Source of the DNA: CBDUXZ01 sp965371325 [NCBI: uncultured bacterium]
GTDB lineage: Bacteria; JAUYMQ01
Direction of reading: 5' to 3'
DNA: 14,657 nt
Assembly (NCBI GenBank): GCA_965371325.1
Contig: CBDUXZ010000008.1
Location: 1-14,657, forward strand
This document shows, one piece after another, positions 7,627 to 14,052 of the stretch; positions within the stretch are counted from its first letter, which is position 1, and each line of letters begins with the position of its first letter. The notes beneath the pieces were generated by a model. The model was given only the letters and a program-made list of their open reading frames with translations, did no database searches and had not been told where the DNA came from. A program made the position numbers and the translations under genes.

Positions 7627-9938
7627 GGCTTGCGCGCGAGGCGTCGCTCCCGGATGACGTCCGGATTGCGCCCCCGGGGCTCGACCTGGAGAACTTCAAG
7701 CAGATAGGCGTGCGGGGCGTGGGGGATCCGCACAATGCCTACGCCCACTCGATGGTCTGGTTCAAGGGGTGCGTCTACGTCGGGACCTCACGAAACAACC
7801 TTTGGATGGTCAAGCGGCGGGGGCGGATCGTCCCCCCGCCGGAGATGGAATGCTGGCCCGTCAACGTGCCCGACCCGATGCCGCCGGAGAAGATGCGCGC
7901 GCAGATTCTCCGCTACGACCCCCGCCGGGAGGAGTGGAAGCTGGTCTACCAGTCACCCCTGATCATGCGCGACGGCGCGCCTTTCACCCGGGATCTGGGA
8001 TACCGGGGGATGCTGGTCTTTCAGGGCCGCAGCGATCCCGAGCCGGCGCTTTACGCCGCCGGGATCTCGGCCACCGGTCTCAACATGCTCCGCTCCGTGG
8101 ACGGTGAGCATTTCGAAGAGGTCGGTGAGCCGGGCTTCGGCGACCCCCGCATGGTGTCGGCCCGGTCGATGCTCGAGTGGCGCGGACGCATGTACGTCAC
8201 GCCCGTCGGCTCGGTGGGCAAGACGCCGAACGAAACAGACGTGCCGGTGATCCTCGAGTCGGACGATCCGGCCTCGGGAGAGTGGCGCGAGATCTGCATT
8301 CCCGCCTTCGGTGACGATACGAACAAGGCCGTGGCGGAGATGGCCGTGTTCGACGATCACCTCTACGCCGCCACCCTCAACCCGAGCTGCGGTTTCCAAC
8401 TCTACAAGACCCGGGGCGAAGGGGAGCCACCTTACGCGTGGACGCGCGTGATGACGGGGGGGGGCTTTCGCGGCTACCTGAACGAAGGACTCGCCCACAT
8501 GTGCGAGTTCGGGGGGGCCCTCTACCTCGCAACGGGCATTGCCGGGGGGGGCTACAACAGGTGGCACAACATCGGCCCCGCGGCTGCGGAGCTTCTGCGC
8601 CTCTATCCGGACGGGACCTGGGACCTCCTCATCGGCGCGCCCCGACTTACCCCTGACGGGCTGAAGCTCCCCCTCTCGGGCCTTGGGGCCGGCTTCAACC
8701 ATCCGCTGAACGGCTACATGTGGCGCGTCTGCGAGCACGAGGGATGGCTCTACGTGGGAACCTACAACTCGGCCGTCTTCTTCCCGTTCAAACCCATCCG
8801 GATCCCCGAGAAAGTGTTCGAACTGCTGAAGCTTCGCGACATGGACGAGTTCCTTTCCCGCTACGGCGGCTGCCACCTCTGGCGAACCCAGGACGGAGAG
8901 CATTTCTACCCGATCACGACGGACGGTTTTGGCTCGGCCTACAACTACGGCGTGCGGCAACTCCTCTCCACCCGCTCCGGCCTGTTCGTCGGCACTGCAA
9001 ACCCTTTCGGTCCCGAGGTCGGCGTGAAGCGGGCCGGCAAGTGGCGTTACGAGGCAAACCCCCGCGGGGGGCTCGAAATCTGGCTGGGAGATCGCAACGG
9101 GAACCAGGGCCGCGCCGCGCCGCCTCCCCATCGCGACACGGCGGTGACCGAACAACGCTCTACCCTCGCCTCCCTCGCGAGCGTTTTACGGGCTCTGGTC
9201 TACGCCCGGGTGACGGAAGCGTTCTACGGGGAGAGCGGGTACTCGCAAATGGGCTACTGGGACGCCGGTGCAGAGAGCGCGAAACGGGCCTGCGATGATC
9301 TGATGGAGAAGCTGGTCGCCCTCGACCCGGCCAAGCGCGGTCCCGTGCTCAACGTCACGGTCTGCGATCAGGGCGCGACGTCCGAAGCGCTTGCCCGCCA
9401 CTATCCCGAAGAAGAGATCACCGGCACGGACGTCTTCCCACTTTCCCTCGACTTTGCAGTGAAGCGGCTTACCCGGGCGACCTTCAAGCTAGCCTACCCG
9501 CCGCGCCTTGATTTCCCCGACGCCTCGTTCAATGCCATCTACTGCGTCGAGCGCGTTTGCTACTTCAATACGCGGCGGGAGTTCCTGAAGGAGGCCTTCC
9601 GAGTGTTGAAACCCGGCGGGCGGCTCGTTCTCTCCGACGTCCTGTACACGCGCACCGGCGAGGCGCTGAACATCGACCGGCACAGGCAGAACTACCTGGC
9701 CAACCCGGCCGCCTACGAGAAGCTCCTCCGGAAGATGGGTTTCGAGAACATTCAGATGACGGACGCGACCGAGCCCTGCGCCAGAGCCTACCTGGACCAG
9801 ATTCGCGGCCACTTCATGGAGGCGTTTCTCTCAAGAGAAATAAGCGAGGGGGACTTTAACACGCTCATGAGCCTGCTTTCGGTCCACGTGCTTTTCCTGA
9901 GTCACTACGTGCTCGCAGGGGCAACGCGGCCCGCTTAG
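7623..9938 (+). CDS. Beta-propeller-like domain fused to a class I SAM methyltransferase
   Basis: A 771-residue two-part protein. Residues of about 1-490 contain recurring strand pairs of the type GxxYVGT, at about 44-56, 130-149, 182-197, 240-254, 292-309, 369-383 and 447-463. Two DGEHF turns (160-164 and 424-428) resemble Asp-box loops. This fits a six- or seven-bladed propeller. Residues of about 525-771 are a methyltransferase of the type with GYSQMGYWD, then motif I (575-585), FPDASFNAIYCVERVCYF (631-648) and RVLKPGGRLVLSDV (660-673). Motif I reads VLNVTVCDQGA, where the family has VLDVGCGxGA, so SAM binding may be weakened or altered. No signal peptide is seen. The ATG overlaps the hydrolase stop, so translation is probably coupled; no good ribosome-binding site is visible. 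Substrate is unknown. The propeller may hold a partner or substrate for the methyltransferase. Confidence 0.82.
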   Translation: MRLAREASLPDDVRIAPPGLDLENFKQIGVRGVGDPHNAYAHSMVWFKGCVYVGTSRNNLWMVKRRGRIVPPPEMECWPVNVPDPMPPEKMRAQILRYDPRREEWKLVYQSPLIMRDGAPFTRDLGYRGMLVFQGRSDPEPALYAAGISATGLNMLRSVDGEHFEEVGEPGFGDPRMVSARSMLEWRGRMYVTPVGSVGKTPNETDVPVILESDDPASGEWREICIPAFGDDTNKAVAEMAVFDDHLYAATLNPSCGFQLYKTRGEGEPPYAWTRVMTGGGFRGYLNEGLAHMCEFGGALYLATGIAGGGYNRWHNIGPAAAELLRLYPDGTWDLLIGAPRLTPDGLKLPLSGLGAGFNHPLNGYMWRVCEHEGWLYVGTYNSAVFFPFKPIRIPEKVFELLKLRDMDEFLSRYGGCHLWRTQDGEHFYPITTDGFGSAYNYGVRQLLSTRSGLFVGTANPFGPEVGVKRAGKWRYEANPRGGLEIWLGDRNGNQGRAAPPPHRDTAVTEQRSTLASLASVLRALVYARVTEAFYGESGYSQMGYWDAGAESAKRACDDLMEKLVALDPAKRGPVLNVTVCDQGATSEALARHYPEEEITGTDVFPLSLDFAVKRLTRATFKLAYPPRLDFPDASFNAIYCVERVCYFNTRREFLKEAFRVLKPGGRLVLSDVLYTRTGEALNIDRHRQNYLANPAAYEKLLRKMGFENIQMTDATEPCARAYLDQIRGHFMEAFLSREISEGDFNTLMSLLSVHVLFLSHYVLAGATRPA

Positions 9939-9943
9939 AGGAG
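9937..9943 (+). promoter_or_regulatory. Shine-Dalgarno site for the second methyltransferase
   Basis: AGAGGAG starts inside the TAG stop of the preceding gene and ends six bases before the ATG at 9950. This supports that start. Confidence 0.7.
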
Positions 9944-9949
9944 ATCTTC

Positions 9950-10867
9950 ATGCCGGCGACGGCGATCAATACGTCTTACGAGGCGCACTCGGCGGAGCCC
10001 GAGTACATCGAGACAAACCGGGGCCTCATCCGTTCCCTGGACTTCTCGAAGGTGGACCGCCTCCTGGACCTTGCCTGCGGGACGGGGCTTCTGAGCGACC
10101 TCGTGCTGGAAGTACGTTCCGGCGTCGGGATCTTCGCCCTCGATCTCGACCGGCAGCAGCTCCAGCTTACGGAAGAGCGTTTCCGGGAAAAGGGACTTTA
10201 CGAGAACAACGGCGCGGCCGCGGCCGAACCGGAGGGGGCGACTTTCCTCCTCGTCGAGGGAAGCGCCGACGCGATCCCTTTCGCTACCGGAACGATGGAC
10301 GCGGTTCTCATGGGCAACTCGATCCACAACCTTCCCGATCCCGACCGGCTCATCAGGGAGGTACGTCGCGTCCTCCGCCCGGGCGGCCTCTTCGCCTTCA
10401 ACAGCGCCTTCTACGCCGGTACATACGTACCGGGCACCGAGAAATTTCATCAGGCCTGGGTGAAAGAGGCGCTCATCTTCGTGTTGAACAGAGATCGGGA
10501 GCTCCGCGCGAAGGGGCTTCCCGGCGTGAAGCGCAAGCGGGGGACCGCGCCGCGCGCCTCCATCCGTCCCTGGCTCATTCCCGAGCAGTGGAAGGAACTC
10601 GTGGAGCGGAACGGTTTCCAGGTCACGCGCCTGTACCAGCGCGACGTCGCGATGACGCGGCAAAGTTACGAAACCGTGGGCTCCTACGCCGGCTTCGCCG
10701 CCGTCGTGCTCGCGGGCTACCCCCCCGAGCTGGCCTGCGAAGCGCTGAAGACGGCCGTTCCGGTGGCCCTCGCCCAGACTGGTTTCAGCACGGTTCCCGC
10801 GCGCTGGCTGGAGGTCGCCGCGGTGAGGACCGACGGTTCGCCTCCTCCGGCGGGGGGCGGCGAATGA
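9950..10867 (+). CDS. SAM-dependent class I methyltransferase
   Basis: A 305-residue methyltransferase. Motif I is intact: LLDLACGTGLLSD at 38-50. The acidic residue after strand 2 is in FALDLD (62-67), with the SADAIPF stretch at 105-111. Motif IV-like MDAVLMGNSIHNL is at 116-128, and the post-motif RRVLRPGGLFAF is at 139-150. It belongs to the Methyltransf_11/25-like group, members of which methylate small molecules, including O- and C-methylation in natural-product pathways. The atom methylated here cannot be told. The C-terminal half (about 155-305) is longer than a minimal methyltransferase and may shape the substrate site. The start follows the previous stop by 11 bases with a good ribosome-binding site. 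The end overlaps the first SDR (ATGA). It is the second methyltransferase in a row and not a duplicate of the first by eye. Confidence 0.9.
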   Translation: MPATAINTSYEAHSAEPEYIETNRGLIRSLDFSKVDRLLDLACGTGLLSDLVLEVRSGVGIFALDLDRQQLQLTEERFREKGLYENNGAAAAEPEGATFLLVEGSADAIPFATGTMDAVLMGNSIHNLPDPDRLIREVRRVLRPGGLFAFNSAFYAGTYVPGTEKFHQAWVKEALIFVLNRDRELRAKGLPGVKRKRGTAPRASIRPWLIPEQWKELVERNGFQVTRLYQRDVAMTRQSYETVGSYAGFAAVVLAGYPPELACEALKTAVPVALAQTGFSTVPARWLEVAAVRTDGSPPPAGGGE

Positions 10868-11652
10868 CTGCCCGGCGCCTGGAAGGAAAGGTGGCGATCG
10901 TCACCGGAGGCTCGAGCGGCATCGGCCAGGGGGCCTGCCTCGCCCTGGCCGCCGAGGGGGCCAAGGTGGTGGTCGTCGGCCGCACGACCGCGCACGTCGA
11001 GGAGACCCTCCGGAAAATTGACGCGCTTCCCGGCTCCACCCCCGACGCGCGCATGGGACTCACGCTGGACGTGACCCGTGAGTTGGACATGGCCGAGATG
11101 GCGCGACGGACCGTGGAGCGCTTCGGCCGCATCAACGTCCTCGTCGCATCCGCGGGAATCTCCTTCGGTACCGCGGAGACCCGGGGAAGCAGGACCTCAG
11201 TGGCGCAGATACCCATCGCGACCTGGGACGAAATCATGAGCGTCAACCTGAAGGGGATGTTCCTTTCGGATCGCGCGGTTCTGCGCGTCATGATGGAGCA
11301 AGGCGAGGGTGACATCGTGAACGTCTCCTCTTCTCTGGGCACCACCAACGGCTGGGCACACGCCTCTGCCTACTGCGCCTCGAAGTTCGGCGTGATGGGG
11401 CTGTCGCAAGCGCTTGCTGAGGAGGCCCGGATGCAGGGGGTCCGGGTACAGGTCATGGTCCCCGACGCGGTCGACACGCCAATGCTCCGGCAGTCCCACC
11501 TGGCGGTCTTTGGCGCCCTGACCATCGCGCAGACCGGCGATCTCATCGTCGAGATGGTGACCCGGCCGAGGGATATGCTGCTCGTGAACCCGATGATTGA
11601 ACCCTTTGGTACCTGGGAGAAACCGGGGCGGGGAACAGGCTTTTCCGTCTGA
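10864..11652 (+). CDS. Short-chain dehydrogenase/reductase 1 (FabG-like, predicted NADP(H))
   Basis: A 262-residue classical SDR. The cofactor loop TGGSSGIG is at 14-21, with VASAG at 94-98 in place of NNAG. The catalytic tetrad is N128, S157, Y170 and K174 (YCASK). R40 directly after strand 2 (VVVVGR) points to NADP(H) rather than NAD(H); that follows the family rule and is not measured. The likely reaction is reduction of a beta-keto or other carbonyl group. Since the synthase lacks a ketoreductase but has a dehydratase, this is a good candidate for the trans-acting ketoreductase. I chose the ATG at 10864, which overlaps the preceding stop codon. The frame stays open further upstream (from 10588), but that part lies over the methyltransferase gene and is not SDR sequence. 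Confidence 0.9.
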   Translation: MTARRLEGKVAIVTGGSSGIGQGACLALAAEGAKVVVVGRTTAHVEETLRKIDALPGSTPDARMGLTLDVTRELDMAEMARRTVERFGRINVLVASAGISFGTAETRGSRTSVAQIPIATWDEIMSVNLKGMFLSDRAVLRVMMEQGEGDIVNVSSSLGTTNGWAHASAYCASKFGVMGLSQALAEEARMQGVRVQVMVPDAVDTPMLRQSHLAVFGALTIAQTGDLIVEMVTRPRDMLLVNPMIEPFGTWEKPGRGTGFSV

Positions 11653-11668
11653 CGAGGACCTGAACGCT

Positions 11669-11683
11669 CGCGGATCATCCGCG
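11669..11683. repeat. Short perfect inverted repeat in the largest intergenic gap
   Basis: CGCGGATCATCCGCG is a perfect palindrome around a central C. It can form a six-base-pair stem with a UCA loop in RNA. It lies between the two SDR genes, five bases before the AAGGAG ribosome-binding site of the second. It is too short, and lacks a following T run, to be a terminator. It could tune translation of the downstream gene or be an operator. Chance is also possible in GC-rich DNA. Confidence 0.3.
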
Positions 11684-11687
11684 GGAG

Positions 11688-11693
11688 AAGGAG
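11688..11693 (+). promoter_or_regulatory. Shine-Dalgarno site deciding the start of SDR 2
   Basis: AAGGAG lies five bases before the ATG at 11699. This selects 11699 over the earlier in-frame ATG at 11597, which lies inside the first SDR gene and would add 34 residues without SDR character. A GTG at 11696 is also in frame but closer to the site. Confidence 0.75.
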
Positions 11694-11698
11694 ACGTG

Positions 11699-12514
11699 AT
11701 GCAGGGGAACACCGGAGGGGAGACGCACCGACTGGAGAGTGCCGTCGCCATCGTGACGGGCGGCGGAAGTGGGATCGGCCACGCCACCTGCCTGTGGCTT
11801 GCCGCGGAGGGCGCGCGCGTCGTGGCGGTGGACGTCGATCCGGAGCGCGCGGAGGAGACGGCGAAGCAGATCGAAAAGGAGACAGGCGGCGAGAGCCTCG
11901 CGCTGGCCTTGAACGTCCGCCGCGAGGAGGAGATGGAGGCGATGGCGGCCCGCACGCTGGAGCGATTCGGGCGCATCGACATCCTGGTGCACAGCGCGGG
12001 TATCCTCCATCCGAAGGGCGGACAACCGAAGGTCATGGCGGAGCTCTCGATCGAGGAGTGGGACGCGATCGTCGAGACCAACCTCCGCGGAACCTTCCTG
12101 GCGAACCGTGCCGTGATCCAGACCATGATCGGTCAGCGCGGCGGCCAGATCATCAACATCTCATCGACCCTCGGGAGGAAGGCAGAGGCCTTCGAGTCAG
12201 CCTACAGCGCCTCGAAGTTCGGCGTGATCGGACACTCGGAATCGCTCGCCGAAGAGGTCCGCCCCTTCGGAATCAAGGTGATGGTGGTCTGCCCGGGCGC
12301 GGTGGCCACGAAACTCTGGGAGCAGAACGGTCCCATCGGCGCGCCGAAGTTCGCGCTGCCGCCGGAACGCGTCGCCGATTTAATCGGCTATCTCGTGACG
12401 CTGCCACCGGATACGATCCTGCAGAACGTGGTGGTCATGCCCTTCCAGACCCGGCGTCGGAAGAAGAAGCCCGCCGGCACGGAGAGCGGCGCCGCGCCGG
12501 GGGAGAAGAGCTGA
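11699..12514 (+). CDS. Short-chain dehydrogenase/reductase 2 (predicted NAD(H))
   Basis: A 271-residue classical SDR. TGGGSGIG is at 20-27, HSAG at 98-101, and the catalytic N128, S156, Y169 and K173 (YSASK) are all present. D45 at the end of strand 2 (VVAVDVD) points to NAD(H), in contrast to the Arg at this place in the neighbouring SDR. The C-terminus holds ILQNVVVMPF, common in the YdfG-like SDR group, then a basic tail (RRRKKK) and a Gly/Ala-rich end. The likely role is a second redox step in the pathway: a dehydrogenase, or a ketoreductase for another chain length. The two SDRs share the layout of their active sites and may come from an old duplication, though they clearly differ. The stop codon shares one base with the TPR gene start (TGATG). 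Confidence 0.9.
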   Translation: MQGNTGGETHRLESAVAIVTGGGSGIGHATCLWLAAEGARVVAVDVDPERAEETAKQIEKETGGESLALALNVRREEEMEAMAARTLERFGRIDILVHSAGILHPKGGQPKVMAELSIEEWDAIVETNLRGTFLANRAVIQTMIGQRGGQIINISSTLGRKAEAFESAYSASKFGVIGHSESLAEEVRPFGIKVMVVCPGAVATKLWEQNGPIGAPKFALPPERVADLIGYLVTLPPDTILQNVVVMPFQTRRRKKKPAGTESGAAPGEKS

Positions 12515-13620
12515 TGCGCTGGGTTCCGCAGAGTTCGGGCGTTAGCGATGGGGTGCAGACGCACGTACGCCGCAGCCAGGTGCTTTTCGAGAACCGCCAC
12601 TATGACGAAGCTGCGGCCGAGGCGCGCGCAATCCTGGAGGGCGATCCCCGATCGCCCCTGGCTCACACGATGCTCGCAAGAATTCACATAGTCCAGGGAG
12701 ATCTCGATAAGGCGAGGTCCGAGTGCGAGAGGGCCATCGCCTCAAATCCAAGGCAAGCGGAGGCCCGTCTTCTGATTGCTCACATCTACCACCGGCGGGG
12801 GCTCCAGGCCCAGGCCATCACGGCCTACCGCGAGGCCCTGGCTCTGCGTTCTGATTTCACGGAGGCGCGCCTCAGCCTTGCGTACCTTTATAAGGAACTG
12901 GACAGCCACCGGGAGGTGATCCGCGAGACGGAGCGCGCTTTGGAGAAGGAGCCTGATCTCCTTCCGGCCCGGCTGCTGCTTGCCGAGGCACGCCTCGCCC
13001 TGGGAGATGTGAAAAAGGCGCTGGAAGACGCCCGAGAGGCCGTTCGACTGAACCCGCAGCTCCCGCAGGCTCACCACCTGGCCGGAAATTGCCTGATGTC
13101 GCTCGGGCGCTATCAGGAAGCCGGAAGAGCATTCGACGAGGCCACTGCGGCGAACCCCGTCGCCCTCGTCGGACTGGTCTCCGGCGCAGCCCGTCTCCTG
13201 GAGGAGCGCCAGCTGGACGAGGCCCTCGCCCTGTGCGACAAGGCGGAGATCCTTCAACCGAGGTTCGCCGGCACGGCCGCCCTCCGGGGGATCATCCTTC
13301 TCGAGAACGACCTCGCGCGCGAGGCCATCGACTCACTTCGGCAGGCGCAAAGGCGGATGCCGGGCAGCGCTGCCATTCTCTACCATCTCGGCCGGGCCTA
13401 CGAGCGCCTGGGCCAGCGGCTTGAGGCCGAGACGAGCTACCAGGAGGCGCTCCGGCACAACCCGATGATGGGGGAGGCCCGCGCCAGGCTCGCGAACCTC
13501 TACTCGGCACGCGGCGATGGCAAGGCGGCTCTCACCGCCTTCACCCGAACACTCGCGGCGACCCGACCCGTCGATCACCAGGAAGGCACGGATCTAGGAT
13601 TACCCACGTTACCCAGCTGA
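12514..13620 (+). CDS. TPR-repeat protein, ten tandem tetratricopeptide repeats
   Basis: A 368-residue protein that is almost all tetratricopeptide repeat. From residue 14 to 353 it divides into ten 34-residue units with no insertions or gaps. Each unit carries the pattern of a small residue at position 8, a Gly, Glu or similar in the first turn and Ala at position 20, mostly followed by a helix ending in xxNP. Only 13 residues precede the repeats and 15 follow. There is no signal peptide or membrane segment, so it is probably a cytoplasmic protein-binding scaffold. I start it at 12514 (TGATG overlap); the frame is open upstream but that part lies over the SDR gene. In this operon it could organise the synthase, the ACP or tailoring enzymes; that is inference. 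No enzyme domain is visible. Confidence 0.9.
   Translation: MRWVPQSSGVSDGVQTHVRRSQVLFENRHYDEAAAEARAILEGDPRSPLAHTMLARIHIVQGDLDKARSECERAIASNPRQAEARLLIAHIYHRRGLQAQAITAYREALALRSDFTEARLSLAYLYKELDSHREVIRETERALEKEPDLLPARLLLAEARLALGDVKKALEDAREAVRLNPQLPQAHHLAGNCLMSLGRYQEAGRAFDEATAANPVALVGLVSGAARLLEERQLDEALALCDKAEILQPRFAGTAALRGIILLENDLAREAIDSLRQAQRRMPGSAAILYHLGRAYERLGQRLEAETSYQEALRHNPMMGEARARLANLYSARGDGKAALTAFTRTLAATRPVDHQEGTDLGLPTLPS
12553..13572 (+). repeat. Ten contiguous 34-residue TPR units
   Basis: The repeats are seen in the protein, not as DNA repeats. Unit boundaries fall every 102 bases from 12553 without a single-residue shift, which is unusually regular for a bacterial TPR array. Sequence identity between units looks low, so recent DNA duplication is unlikely. 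Confidence 0.85.
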
Positions 13621-13630
13621 CGGAGATGTC

Positions 13631-14044
13631 ATGAAACATCGAAAACCCACCTCTGGCGACCGGCGCTCCATGTTTCAGCGCCTGGTGCAACGGCGCGGGA
13701 AGGCAGAGCACGAACGCGGCATTCAGCAAAGGCAGTCGCTGGAGGGCCTCAGGCTCGCCGCACTCATGAAGCAGATGCAGGCGCTGCAAGCCATTCAGGG
13801 ATTCCAGGAGCTTGCCCCCCGGCAGAAGACCGACGGCGGACGGTCACAGGTCCCGACGAACCGCGAGGAGCGGGCGCGCCAGCGCCAGTGGCTGGAGTAC
13901 AAGGCCGACTGGCTCCAGGCGATGCTTGAGGACGCGCTTTTCCAGTTGGAATCACTCGATCATTTCGAGGCCGACTTGCCCGGGGACCAACATACGACTG
14001 CAAGAATTCCGAGCAACGGGGATGCGAAGCCGTCGGAGGGGTAA
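13631..14044 (+). CDS. Small Gln-rich helical protein of unknown function
   Basis: A 137-residue hydrophilic protein that I do not recognise. Residues 1-30 are basic. Residues of about 30-66 form a predicted long helix rich in Gln, Leu and Ala (for example LAALMKQMQALQAIQ). A second amphipathic helix spans about 78-112, with two Trp (W87, W94) followed by an acidic stretch (MLEDALFQLESLDHFEADL). The tail is disordered. There are no Cys residues, no signal peptide and no membrane segment. CGGAG lies five bases before the ATG, and the gene starts 10 bases after the TPR stop and ends 8 bases before the esterase gene, so it belongs to the operon. The two-helix build would suit a partner protein, perhaps of the TPR scaffold; that is inference. 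Confidence 0.7.
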   Translation: MKHRKPTSGDRRSMFQRLVQRRGKAEHERGIQQRQSLEGLRLAALMKQMQALQAIQGFQELAPRQKTDGGRSQVPTNREERARQRQWLEYKADWLQAMLEDALFQLESLDHFEADLPGDQHTTARIPSNGDAKPSEG

Positions 14045-14052
14045 GGCGGACG

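Noticed and set aside
10213-10226. GC palindrome-like stretch GCGGCCGCGGCCG in the second methyltransferase
   Set aside because: It encodes an Ala-rich loop inside the gene and fits base composition. There is no sign of a regulatory site.
10588-10863. Upstream extension of the first SDR reading frame
   Set aside because: It overlaps the methyltransferase C-terminus in another frame and has no SDR sequence. The SDR fold begins right after the ATG at 10864.
11597-11698. Earlier in-frame ATG for the second SDR
   Set aside because: It lies in the end of the first SDR gene, and the added 34 residues lack SDR character. A good ribosome-binding site precedes 11699 instead.
11653-11698. Possible terminator between the two SDR genes
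   Set aside because: The palindrome there is short and no T run follows. The following gene starts at once with a strong ribosome-binding site.
11794-12513. Open frame upstream of the TPR gene
   Set aside because: It is a shadow of the second SDR gene with low-complexity Arg/Gly translation. TPR sequence begins only after 12514.
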